64,000 bases of DNA from Paludibacteraceae bacterium. GTDB lineage: Bacteria > Bacteroidota > Bacteroidia > Bacteroidales > Paludibacteraceae. Positions 17,573 through 25,193 of this stretch are shown piece after piece. The position numbers and the translations under genes are program-made. Each line of letters begins with the position of its first letter. The stretch's first letter is position 1. The notes under the pieces were generated by a model, which was given only the letters and a program-made list of their open reading frames with translations, made no database searches and was not told where the DNA came from. The stretch covers positions 26,843 through 90,842 of the forward strand of contig CAJOMJ010000017.1 of NCBI GenBank assembly GCA_905235505.1. The letters are read 5' to 3'.

Positions 17573-17989
17573 ATGAAGATACTCATAGTAGCGTCATATA
17601 ACAAAGGGTATTTCTCTCCGTTCATCACGGAACAGGCTCAGGCACTGGCAGATGCAGGATGTGAGATACGTTATTTCGGTGTCGTGGGGCACGGATTGTT
17701 CGGTTATCTGAAACATATCCGGGCATTAAGACAGTATATCAGGAAGGAGAAGCCCGATTTTGTTCATGCGCACTACGGACTTTGCGGACTGCTTGCCCAC
17801 TTTGCCATTGGCTATGATGTTTGCCGCGTATGGCATAAGCAATTTCCGACCCAAGTGGAAACGTTGGTATTGGGTGTGGTTAGCAATTATTTTCGTTGCC
17901 AACATAGGTTGGGCATACATCAAACTCCGCGGCAGAGGAATGGTATAGAATATTTATGTGCATTATCAAATAGAAAGAGTAGGTTATGA
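17573..17989 (+). pseudogene. GT4 glycosyltransferase stub fused to repeat DNA
   Basis: The first about 74 codons match a GT4 start (MKILIVASYNKGYFSPFITE, then PDFVHAHYGLCGLL) and align with the next gene, which has PDIIHAHFGLCGLL. At LCGLLA the reading passes into the 151-bp repeat from the GT39-like gene, but in a different frame, giving a meaningless tail (HFAIGYDVCRVWHKQF...). The join lies at a CTTGCC shared by both parents. About 240 residues, including the sugar-nucleotide domain, are gone. The stop overlaps the next ATG (ATGA at 17986), so translation coupling is kept. Confidence 0.85.
17792..17942 (+). repeat. 151-bp direct repeat, right copy
   Basis: A near-perfect second copy of the GT39-like gene's 3' end (16176-16326), placed after a glycosyltransferase stub. 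Recombination between the copies would delete 1,616 bp including the whole ATPase gene and leave an intact GT39-like gene next to the GT4 gene at 17986. Confidence 0.95.
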
Positions 17990-18939
17990 AAGTCTTAGTA
18001 GTTTGTAGCTATAGAAATTATGTAATAAATGGAGTTGCCCCTTTTATTAGTGAACAAGTAGATGCAATTATTAATAATGGAGTAGAGTGTGATTACTTTT
18101 TGGTTACAGGTAAAGGAGTATGGGGATATCTGCACAATTATAGGAAACTAAAAGAAAAGATTTACGATTATAAACCTGATATTATTCACGCACATTTCGG
18201 ATTATGTGGACTTTTGGCAAATCTCCAGCGTAAGATTCCTGTTATAACAACATATCATGGGAGTGATATCAATAAAATAGGGGTATATTTGTTTTCGATA
18301 TGGTCGATGCTTCTATCGCGTTGGAATATAATAGTATCGCATAGGCAGGAGCGCCGAGTTATTTGTAAAAAAAAGTATAGTTTAATTCCTTGTGGTATAA
18401 ATATGGAATTATTTAGGCCACTAGATAGAATGGAATGCCGGAAGAGAATGAGATTTGATACAAATATACAATACGTATTGTTCTCAAAGATGTTTACAGA
18501 TCCCGTAAAGAATTATCCCCTAGCAAAAGCATCAATAGATAGGTTAAACATGCATTCTCAGAAAAGTGGGAAAAAGACAACACTATTGGAATTCACAGGA
18601 TATTCGCGTGAAGATGCCGTTATATTGCTTAATGCTGTAGATGCCGTGATTCTTACGTCTCATTCAGAAGGTAGTCCTCAATTTATAAAAGAAGCTATGG
18701 CATGTTGTACTCCTATCGTAAGTGTTGATGTTGGCGATGTAAAGAAGACAATTGGCAACACAAGGGGATGTTATATAGTAGAAAGTGATGCTGATAAAAT
18801 AGCTAATGCATTGGCTAAAGCAGTATCTTTTGGTACCACAAAAGGTAGAGAACGTATCATACAACTTGGATATTCAAATGATTTAATAGCTCAAAGAGTG
18901 ATAGAAATATATAACAAAGTCCTGAATAATAATGAATAA
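17986..18939 (+). CDS. GT4 family glycosyltransferase
   Basis: A 317-residue GT-B transferase. The N domain has MKVLVVCSYRNYVINGVAPF, IIHAHFGLCGLLANLQ and TTYHGSDIN; the C domain has the EX7E-type motif HSEGSPQFIKEAMACCTPIV near residue 230. It is a paralogue of the stub immediately upstream. It is much more AT-rich than the genes before 16.3 kb, a sign of separate origin. It overlaps the next gene by 8 bp. Donor sugar unknown. Confidence 0.88.
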   Translation: MKVLVVCSYRNYVINGVAPFISEQVDAIINNGVECDYFLVTGKGVWGYLHNYRKLKEKIYDYKPDIIHAHFGLCGLLANLQRKIPVITTYHGSDINKIGVYLFSIWSMLLSRWNIIVSHRQERRVICKKKYSLIPCGINMELFRPLDRMECRKRMRFDTNIQYVLFSKMFTDPVKNYPLAKASIDRLNMHSQKSGKKTTLLEFTGYSREDAVILLNAVDAVILTSHSEGSPQFIKEAMACCTPIVSVDVGDVKKTIGNTRGCYIVESDADKIANALAKAVSFGTTKGRERIIQLGYSNDLIAQRVIEIYNKVLNNNE

Positions 18940-19945
18940 TGAAATAATAAAAAATAGATCATTGTTCGAATGGCTAATTATTGAACGATTAAGGCAATTT
19001 CGTTCATTAATTTGGTATATATTACCTGAAAAATTGAAGAACATAATTTATGAGTACTATAGCAACAAAAAAACAGCACGAGAGTTGAATATTTTTCTTA
19101 ACAACTTCGTTTCTGAGACTGATGTAGAGGATGCTTTTAAAAAACTGAATATAAATGGTGATGTATTGGTCCATTCTTCTCTGGTAGATATTGGTAATAT
19201 AGATAAAAAACATCGAACTATTGTTAAGTGCCTGTCCAATAAAGTAATTGATAATAATAGAACTATTTTGGCTATTGCAATTCCAGTTAAAGGTAGTTCT
19301 AAGGATTATCTAAAGAGGATTACTTCGTTTGACAAAAATGCGCCAATCGCAATGGGAAAATTAAGTAAATACTATGCGTCTCTACCAGATGCTTGCCGTA
19401 GTTTAAATCCAACTCATTCCGTTGTTGCCATTGGGACTTCAGCAAAATACTATACGTCTAATCACCATTTGGATTCAACTCCATTTGATAAGAATAGTCC
19501 GTTCCGTAGATTGGTAGAGCAGGATGGAAATGTTTTAATGGTTGGAGCAGGATTAAATCATCTTACACTCATTCACCTGTTGGAAGATATTATGGGTGAG
19601 GATTTCCCATTCAAGGTATATTCGAAAAACAAATATAATGTGGATATTTATTTTGATGACGGAACAATTTACCATGGTCAATATTACGCTCATAACAAAC
19701 TAATGGGGGCATTAAGAGTGCCACAATATATAAATTCAAAGATTCTTGCTTTACCAAGTACGCAAGTTGTCCCGCTTGGAGCCGGAAATATAATTAATCT
19801 TAGAGCACGAGATGTCTTAAAATGTTTACTTAAAGAGTTATATGCCGGAAATACAATTTATGGGCATTGCTATGTAAGTAGACGGTGTAAAAATAGGGTA
19901 AAACAAAACTTAATTTGGCTGGAGAATTTAGGAAATGAGATATAG
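18932..19945 (+). CDS. AAC(3)-fold N-acetyltransferase, probably for glycan sugars
   Basis: A 337-residue protein of the aminoglycoside 3-N-acetyltransferase (Antibiotic_NAT) fold: VLVHSSLVDIGNI, LNPTHSVVAIG, TPFDKNSPFRRLVEQDGNVLMVGAG and LTLIHLLED follow the family order. The first 75 residues are an extra leader rich in charged and aromatic residues. It lies inside a glycosyltransferase operon (8-bp overlap upstream, 11-bp overlap downstream). From that context I infer N-acetylation of an amino sugar nucleotide, as described for other AAC(3)-fold proteins in O-antigen loci, rather than drug resistance. Confidence 0.78.
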   Translation: MNNEIIKNRSLFEWLIIERLRQFRSLIWYILPEKLKNIIYEYYSNKKTARELNIFLNNFVSETDVEDAFKKLNINGDVLVHSSLVDIGNIDKKHRTIVKCLSNKVIDNNRTILAIAIPVKGSSKDYLKRITSFDKNAPIAMGKLSKYYASLPDACRSLNPTHSVVAIGTSAKYYTSNHHLDSTPFDKNSPFRRLVEQDGNVLMVGAGLNHLTLIHLLEDIMGEDFPFKVYSKNKYNVDIYFDDGTIYHGQYYAHNKLMGALRVPQYINSKILALPSTQVVPLGAGNIINLRARDVLKCLLKELYAGNTIYGHCYVSRRCKNRVKQNLIWLENLGNEI

Positions 19946-20978
19946 ACTGAAATTCACATTAGATTATGAGATTCACGGGAATGGTGATGGCAATCCTATG
20001 GATTTGATGGTGAATCCGACATGGCGTTTAATGGATTTGCTTGAAAAGTATGGTCAGCGTGTTACAATAATGGCGGATGTGGCTGAGATATTGAAATTTA
20101 GGGAATACTATGAGCAGACAGGTGATGATAAGTTTGGAGTTGTGCAGATAGAAGAGCAACTATGTGATGCTATCAAGAGAGGACATGATGTTCAACTTCA
20201 TATTCATTCTTCATATTTCAATGCAGTTTGGGACGGCAAGCATTGGGATCAATATATTGAAGAATATAATATGGCAGCATTGCCTTATCAACGAATAAAT
20301 GAGATGGTCGGTAAGTGCGTATGTTATTTGCAAAACCTGTTGTCACCAATTAACCCCGACTATAGATGTCATATTTTCCGTGCAGCTAATTGGAGTATGA
20401 TGCCAACTCCTGCGATATATGATGCGTTGGTTAATAATGGTATTGATATTGATACATCTGTTTATAAAGGAGGAATGCAAGTCGGTAATGTTAACTATGA
20501 TTATACTTTAGCTTTTGATGCTTTATATCACTACTCTGCGTCACGCCTTAATATCAATAATTTTGATCCTATCGGAAAGATAACTGAATATCCTATTTAT
20601 TGTGAAATGCGTCCCTTCTGGTCGTTTATATCTATCTTAAGAATCTATCGTATGCTCCGTGCAAAATTCCACAAACATAAGCATGTAGTGACTCCTGCTG
20701 CCGCAGTGAGCGACAATCCTAATATGTATGACAAACATAAATTGACACTAAAATCTTTCTTCACATTAAGTCCTTGGAAGATGGACTTCAATCAGGCCAC
20801 AAGTCGCCAATTATGTCATGCTATAGATAGAATTCAGAATCGCTCTAAATACACAGAAATGGACATTGTTGATATAGTGCTTATCGGACATTCCAAAACA
20901 TTTCTGCCATATAATGAAAAAACACTTGAACCCTTCCTTAAATATATTTCTTCAAAAGAGGAGGTCTTTAAATATTGA
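19935..20978 (+). CDS. Polysaccharide deacetylase-like protein
   Basis: A 347-residue protein with features of the NodB/polysaccharide-deacetylase superfamily: an acidic first motif (KFTLDYEIHGNGDGNP), a histidine motif (GHDVQLHIHSSYFNAVW) and a late histidine (VLIGHSKTFLPYNE). It may remove an acetyl group from a glycan precursor, which would pair with the acetyltransferase it overlaps by 11 bp. The motifs diverge from classical enzymes, so activity is inferred. About 270 bp without a gene follow, ending in the hipB promoter. Confidence 0.65.
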   Translation: MRYRLKFTLDYEIHGNGDGNPMDLMVNPTWRLMDLLEKYGQRVTIMADVAEILKFREYYEQTGDDKFGVVQIEEQLCDAIKRGHDVQLHIHSSYFNAVWDGKHWDQYIEEYNMAALPYQRINEMVGKCVCYLQNLLSPINPDYRCHIFRAANWSMMPTPAIYDALVNNGIDIDTSVYKGGMQVGNVNYDYTLAFDALYHYSASRLNINNFDPIGKITEYPIYCEMRPFWSFISILRIYRMLRAKFHKHKHVVTPAAAVSDNPNMYDKHKLTLKSFFTLSPWKMDFNQATSRQLCHAIDRIQNRSKYTEMDIVDIVLIGHSKTFLPYNEKTLEPFLKYISSKEEVFKY

Positions 20979-21157
20979 AGTCACTCTCATTATAGCTGTT
21001 CACTAAAGTCCTAAATAGATATGACATATAGATTAACGCAACAGATTATGTAGTTACGATATGATAGTGCAATAGTGTAGGTATTTTATAAGACGACTTC
21101 TTCTATGTTCTCTATTATTGTTTTAAAGTGAATATTTTGACATTTTCCAGAATACTC

Positions 21158-21188
21158 TTGCATATCTCAGATTTTCTTACTACCTTTG
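21158..21188 (+). promoter_or_regulatory. Promoter for hipBA
   Basis: TTG at 21158-21160 and TACCTTTG at 21181-21188, 20-bp spacer. Two copies of a putative operator lie immediately downstream. Confidence 0.8.
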
Positions 21189-21195
21189 CAAACGA

Positions 21196-21258
21196 ATACA
21201 ATAGTATGCAAAAACTATCTTTTTGTTGTGTTTTAGATATAATAGTATGCAAAAACAA
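21196..21258 (+). promoter_or_regulatory. Putative HipB operator, two direct repeats
   Basis: ATANAATAGTATGCAAAAAC occurs at 21196-21215 and again at 21237-21256, 41 bp (about four helical turns) apart. The first copy covers the expected transcript start; the second covers the hipB start codon. That placement suits autorepression by the HTH protein encoded next. Confidence 0.65.
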
Positions 21259-21573
21259 TACACATTGGAGGGCGCATCATCTGCGGAGTTGATACTCTTG
21301 CTCTCATCTCGCATCAGGCAACGCAGACTTGAGAAGGGTATGTCGAGAGAGGGACTCTCAGACGTATCTGGAGTACCGGTACCAACAATTGCCAAATTCG
21401 AAAACATGCATGCTATCTCATTGCATCAATTCTTAGACCTCGCGATTGCGCTTGGTTACACAGAAGAGTTGCAAGAACTTCTCAAAGAGGCTAAATATTC
21501 TACAATGGAGGAATTGGAACAGATAAGATTAAATAAGGAGCGCAGGCATGGACGTAAACTTGGAGGTAAATAA
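21247..21573 (+). CDS. hipB: HipB-type antitoxin, XRE HTH
   Basis: A 108-residue DNA-binding protein with one XRE helix-turn-helix: RIRQRRLEKGMSREGLSDVS then VPVPTIAKFENMHAISLHQF at residues about 22-65. It should repress its own promoter and neutralise the HipA kinase whose gene overlaps it by 26 bp. The ATG at 21247 lies inside the second operator-like repeat; an alternative TTG at 21223 would add eight residues. The C-terminus is basic (NKERRHGRKLGGK). Confidence 0.85.
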   Translation: MQKQYTLEGASSAELILLLSSRIRQRRLEKGMSREGLSDVSGVPVPTIAKFENMHAISLHQFLDLAIALGYTEELQELLKEAKYSTMEELEQIRLNKERRHGRKLGGK

Positions 21574-22651
21574 ATTACTGGTTAAATATCACAAGAGGCT
21601 TGTGGGTACATTAATGATGTCTCCCACAGAAGATGTTGTGGTGTTTGAGTATAGCAAGCAGTGGCTTGCAGAGGGATTCTCTATTTCCCCGATTGAATTG
21701 CCATTGGAGAGTAAAATATTTATTGCCCATAGAAAGCCATTCTACGGAAACTTTGGTATATTTGAAGACAGCCTGCCTGATGGTTATGGTAGATATCTCC
21801 TCAACAGAATGCTGAAGTCAATCGGTATCAATGAGTTTGAGCTCAGCCCTTTGCAACGGCTTAGTATCGTCGGTAGCGGAGGAATGGGGGCATTATGTTA
21901 TGAACCCGAAGCATCTGTTTGTGACGCACTACCATTATCTGACTTTGACATGCTGCAAGAAAAGGCTCTCAGTGTGCTATCGGAAAGAAGTGAAGATATG
22001 ATAGGTGAACTCTATCTTAGTAGCGGTAATAGCGGGGGGTGTCGTCCAAAGTGTATTTATCGGGACAAAGACGGAGACTGGCTCGTCAAGTTTAGGCATA
22101 CTTACGACCCCAAAGATATAGGAGTTAGAGAGTACGATACCATGTGCCTGGCAAGTGAGTGCGGAATAGATGTGCCAGATTTCAAACTGATAAATGACAG
22201 ATACTTTGCCTCAAGACGATTTGATATAGCTGAAGACGGAACGCGACTTCATGTCGCCACGGCAGCTGCATTGCTTTCTATCAGTATAAATCCCCCTATG
22301 GCGGATTACAGACAACTGCTCAACCTGACAGGTTATCTCACACAATCTGCTGCTGCTGTGGAGCAGATGTTTCGAAGAATGGTATTTAACGTGCTGATAG
22401 AGAATAAAGATGATCATGCTAAGAATTTCAGTTTTATTGCCAATGAAGATGGCAGTTGGCAACTGGCTCCGGCATACGACCTGTTGCCATTTCCTGAAGG
22501 ATATCATGGTCAACATGCGACATCTGTTTTCAATAACGGCAATCCTACTGATGAAGATATAATCAGGGCAGGTGAAGGTATAAGAATACCAAGAAAACGA
22601 GGGAAGGAAATATTAGAACAGATTAAAGATATTGTCAATAATCATGCGTGA
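21548..22651 (+). CDS. hipA: HipA-type Ser/Thr kinase toxin
   Basis: A 367-residue HipA-like kinase. The N-terminal HipA-N1 domain (GTLMMSPTEDVVVFEYSKQW... FGIFEDSLPDGYGRYLL) is followed by a Gly-rich loop (SSGNSGGCRPKCIY), VKFRHTYDPKDIGVREYD, and the catalytic loop LIENKDDHAKNFSFI with LAPAYDLLPFPEG as the metal-binding motif. HipA kinases phosphorylate aminoacyl-tRNA synthetases or other targets and induce dormancy. It overlaps hipB by 26 bp and the next gene by 8 bp, so the toxin is translationally tied to a deacetylase-like gene. Confidence 0.88.
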   Translation: MDVNLEVNKLLVKYHKRLVGTLMMSPTEDVVVFEYSKQWLAEGFSISPIELPLESKIFIAHRKPFYGNFGIFEDSLPDGYGRYLLNRMLKSIGINEFELSPLQRLSIVGSGGMGALCYEPEASVCDALPLSDFDMLQEKALSVLSERSEDMIGELYLSSGNSGGCRPKCIYRDKDGDWLVKFRHTYDPKDIGVREYDTMCLASECGIDVPDFKLINDRYFASRRFDIAEDGTRLHVATAAALLSISINPPMADYRQLLNLTGYLTQSAAAVEQMFRRMVFNVLIENKDDHAKNFSFIANEDGSWQLAPAYDLLPFPEGYHGQHATSVFNNGNPTDEDIIRAGEGIRIPRKRGKEILEQIKDIVNNHA

Positions 22652-23483
22652 TTTTACACTCGGGAAATATCGTGAACTGCTCAAGGCTCTTAGTGGAGCA
22701 GGGTATAAGTTGATTTCGTTTGAAGAGTACCTGCAAACTTGCCAACCTGCTTACGGCTCTGCTGTCTGTTACGAGCAAATCGAGGATAAGAACCTGCCAA
22801 CAGACGACCCTGCAAAGAAGTTCGTCATCCTGCGTCATGACATAGACAAGAGGGCTGCACAGGCAGTGAGTGTGGCAGAGATAGAGCAAGAGGCAGGGGC
22901 GCATGCATCGTATTATTTCCGTGTCGTAAAAGAGAGTAACCGGCCTGAGGTAATACGAAAGATTGCTGATATGGGGTTTGAAGTGGGGTATCATTATGAA
23001 GATATGTCGCTTTGTAAGGGTGAGCCGGAAGCAGCAAAGGCGCATTTTGAGGAGTGGCTTGAATATTTCAGAAGGTATTATCCGGTCAGAACCATTTGTA
23101 TGCACGGTGCTCCACAGTCGGGATACGATAGTAAGGACTTGTGGAAACATTGTGATTATCACGACTTTGGCATTATCGGTGAGCCGTATTTCGATACAGA
23201 TTTCTCCCGAGTGGTATATCTGACGGATACCGGTCGCCGCTGGGACGGATACAGAGTCTCGGTGCGCGACAAAATACCTCAGTATCAGGAGCAATGGCAA
23301 CAGCTGGGCTATGTGTATCACTCTACTGATGACATCATTCGCGCTGCAAATACAGGCACTCTGCCCGGGCAACTGATGATTACCACTCATCCGCAGCGGT
23401 GGACAGACAAACCATGGTTGTGGCACTACGAACTGCTACGACAGACATTTGTGAATATGCTGAAGAAAATGATAGTAAAATAG
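22644..23483 (+). CDS. Polysaccharide deacetylase family protein
   Basis: A 279-residue protein of the NodB-like carbohydrate esterase superfamily. Motifs: VILRHDIDKRAAQAVSVAE (catalytic/metal Asp pair), GYHYEDMSL, MHGAPQSGYDS and the terminal TTHPQRWTD, which supplies a histidine. It most likely trims acetyl groups from a surface-glycan precursor in the cytoplasm, since no signal peptide is seen. The start at 22644 overlaps the hipA stop by 8 bp. It is the only glycan gene between the two Hip modules. Confidence 0.78.
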   Translation: MRDFTLGKYRELLKALSGAGYKLISFEEYLQTCQPAYGSAVCYEQIEDKNLPTDDPAKKFVILRHDIDKRAAQAVSVAEIEQEAGAHASYYFRVVKESNRPEVIRKIADMGFEVGYHYEDMSLCKGEPEAAKAHFEEWLEYFRRYYPVRTICMHGAPQSGYDSKDLWKHCDYHDFGIIGEPYFDTDFSRVVYLTDTGRRWDGYRVSVRDKIPQYQEQWQQLGYVYHSTDDIIRAANTGTLPGQLMITTHPQRWTDKPWLWHYELLRQTFVNMLKKMIVK

Positions 23484-23492
23484 CAAAATCAC

Positions 23493-23544
23493 AGTAGATT
23501 GCGATTTTGCTTGTTTTGTTCTATAAAAAGTATTATCTTTGCAG
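23493..23544 (+). repeat. 52-bp direct repeat carrying a promoter, left copy
   Basis: Identical over 52 bp to 25062-25113 (offset 1569). Both copies contain a full TTG-N20-TATCTTTG promoter. Together they bracket the hipS-hipT-hipB module exactly. Confidence 0.95.
23511..23541 (+). promoter_or_regulatory. Promoter for hipS-hipT-hipB
   Basis: TTG at 23511-23513 and TATCTTTG at 23534-23541, 20-bp spacer, inside the left 52-bp repeat. The hipS ATG follows at 23576. Confidence 0.8.
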
Positions 23545-23575
23545 CCGGAATCACACTATAGTGGTATTTTCTAAT

Positions 23576-23920
23576 ATGAGAAAATGCAATATATATATTA
23601 AAGATATCTTTGCCGGAATACTCACCGAGAACTCTCGGGATGACTATGAATTTGAGTATTGCGACGATTATTTTTACAACGCTGCATTGCCTTCGATTGG
23701 TCTGAGTTTCCCGAAGACGAACAAGAAATACCAATCCCGTTATCTTTTCCCTCTTTTTGCCAATATTCTCTCTGAAGGCCATAATCGACAGATGCAATCT
23801 GCTCTGCTGCATATCGATGAGAAAGATGATTTTGGAATTCTCATGGAGACTGCTCAGTATGATACAATAGGAGCGCTTACCGTTAAACCGATAAAAGATG
23901 ATATCTCAAACAAAATATGA
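23576..23920 (+). CDS. hipS: HipS-like protein (separate HipA N-terminal domain)
   Basis: A 114-residue protein equal to the N-terminal subdomain 1 of HipA: MRKCNIYIKDIFAGILTE, FEYCDDYFYN, PSIGLSFPKTNKKYQSRYLF and GILMETAQYDTIGALTV. In tripartite HipBST systems this small protein, not HipB, acts as the antitoxin of the HipT kinase. The ATG at 23576 starts the conserved region and lies about 27 nt after the expected transcript start. It overlaps hipT by 23 bp. The order here (S-T-B) differs from the B-S-T order described in E. coli. Confidence 0.82.
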   Translation: MRKCNIYIKDIFAGILTENSRDDYEFEYCDDYFYNAALPSIGLSFPKTNKKYQSRYLFPLFANILSEGHNRQMQSALLHIDEKDDFGILMETAQYDTIGALTVKPIKDDISNKI

Positions 23921-24863
23921 TAAACGCACGTTGCGCTCTATGTTCGATGGGGTGGATGTGTCTCCTATGTTACCGTATGAGAGTTTTGAAGACGATAGAG
24001 ATATTGTTCTCAAAATAGCAGAGGGTAATGGGCGGATATCATTGTCCGGCGTGCAACCCAAATATTCGATGGTTCTTGACGGCAATCATTTGCGTCTTAC
24101 CAATGCAGGCGAGAGAGGTAGATATATACTCAAACCCGCACCCGTATCATCGTTTATAATAGACAAACAATATTGTCCTGAGAATGAATATGTGACAATG
24201 CATATTGCGAGTGATGTTTATCACATTCCGACAGCTGCCAATTGCCTATGTTTCTTTGGAAATGGATCGGCTGCTTATCTAACCCGCAGATTTGATATGG
24301 ATACTAATGGCAATAAGTATCAGCAGGAAGATTTTGCCTCAGTAGCATCTATTAGCAGAGATACTCATGGCGAAAACTACAAGTACACTGCGCTTAGCTA
24401 TGAAGAATGTGCCGCATTGATTGATAGATGTTGTGCTTCTGCTGTGGTTGAGAAGTTGAAGTTTTATCGTGTCGTATTGTTCAATTTCTTATGCCTTAAT
24501 GATGACGCACATATAAAGAACTTCTCTCTTGTTGCCTACAGAGCAAACGATTACGTTCTGGCACCTGCGTACGACCTGATGAATACCTCGCTACATCTGG
24601 CATCTCCTCAGATCTTTGCTTTGACAAAGGGACTCTTTAAAGAGGGCATGCCACACGCTGATACATTTGCTATTGACAGAGGAGTATTTCTTCGGTTTGG
24701 ACTTAATATCGGTTTGCCGGAAGCCATTATCAGGAAGGAGCTCGATAAATTCTCAAAAGAATATCCGCAAGTGGAGCAACTGATTGCCTCATGTGGCATG
24801 CCACAGTATATGAAAGAGCATTATCTGAAGTCGTTTAACTATAGAAGGAGAATGTTGGAATGA
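23898..24863 (+). CDS. hipT: HipT-like kinase toxin
   Basis: A 321-residue HipA-C-type kinase without the N1 domain, which is encoded by hipS. The Gly-rich loop is GRISLSGVQPKYSM near residue 47, with the two serines of the autophosphorylation motif. YILKPAP holds the ATP-binding lysine, the catalytic loop is NDDAHIKNFSLV and the metal motif LAPAYDLMN. Known HipT phosphorylates TrpS; the target here is unknown. It overlaps hipS by 23 bp and hipB by 4 bp, so the three proteins are translationally coupled. The module lies between 52-bp direct repeats. Confidence 0.85.
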   Translation: MISQTKYDKRTLRSMFDGVDVSPMLPYESFEDDRDIVLKIAEGNGRISLSGVQPKYSMVLDGNHLRLTNAGERGRYILKPAPVSSFIIDKQYCPENEYVTMHIASDVYHIPTAANCLCFFGNGSAAYLTRRFDMDTNGNKYQQEDFASVASISRDTHGENYKYTALSYEECAALIDRCCASAVVEKLKFYRVVLFNFLCLNDDAHIKNFSLVAYRANDYVLAPAYDLMNTSLHLASPQIFALTKGLFKEGMPHADTFAIDRGVFLRFGLNIGLPEAIIRKELDKFSKEYPQVEQLIASCGMPQYMKEHYLKSFNYRRRMLE

Positions 24864-25066
24864 ATACTGATAACAACATAGGAAAGGCTATAAAGCAACG
24901 CCGCAAGGATTTAAAGATTGACCAACGCACTCTTTCCTTATTGGCCCATGTTAGTGTGAACACTATTGTAGCCATAGAGCGTGGCACGACTGACCCGTCA
25001 TTGTCAACAATTTACAAAATCTGCTCTGTACTCGGACTTGATATAAACTTGGATATTAAAAAGTAG
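24860..25066 (+). CDS. hipB: HipB-like XRE regulator
   Basis: A 68-residue protein that is essentially one XRE helix-turn-helix: KQRRKDLKIDQRTLSLLAHV, then NTIVAIERGTTDPSLSTIYK. It probably binds the promoter in the flanking 52-bp repeat and helps control HipT. The start overlaps the hipT stop (ATGA, 4 bp). The stop TAG lies at the edge of the right 52-bp repeat: the repeat begins within the last codons. Confidence 0.82.
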   Translation: MNTDNNIGKAIKQRRKDLKIDQRTLSLLAHVSVNTIVAIERGTTDPSLSTIYKICSVLGLDINLDIKK

Positions 25067-25113
25067 ATTGCGATTTTGCTTGTTTTGTTCTATAAAAAGT
25101 ATTATCTTTGCAG
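25062..25113 (+). repeat. 52-bp direct repeat carrying a promoter, right copy
   Basis: A perfect copy of 23493-23544. It begins in the last codons of hipB and supplies a promoter to the FemAB-like gene downstream. A recombination between copies would remove hipSTB and leave that promoter intact. Confidence 0.95.
25080..25110 (+). promoter_or_regulatory. Promoter for the FemAB-like gene
   Basis: TTG at 25080-25082 and TATCTTTG at 25103-25110 with a 20-bp spacer, inside the right 52-bp repeat. The gene start at 25194 leaves a leader of about 75 nt. Confidence 0.75.
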
Positions 25114-25193
25114 AGCCTATGTAAATTATTACTTTATAATAATTACAAAATAGTCATGAATTCCATTTGACTAAGGATTCTTACTGAACTGAT

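Noticed and set aside
17726-17948. Small membrane protein genes in the right 151-bp repeat
   Set aside because: They are translations of the duplicated GT39-like gene end in original or opposite frames, without start signals.
18932-19945. Aminoglycoside resistance gene
   Set aside because: The fold matches AAC(3), but the gene is embedded by overlaps in a glycosyltransferase operon and has a long extra N-terminus; sugar acetylation is the better reading.
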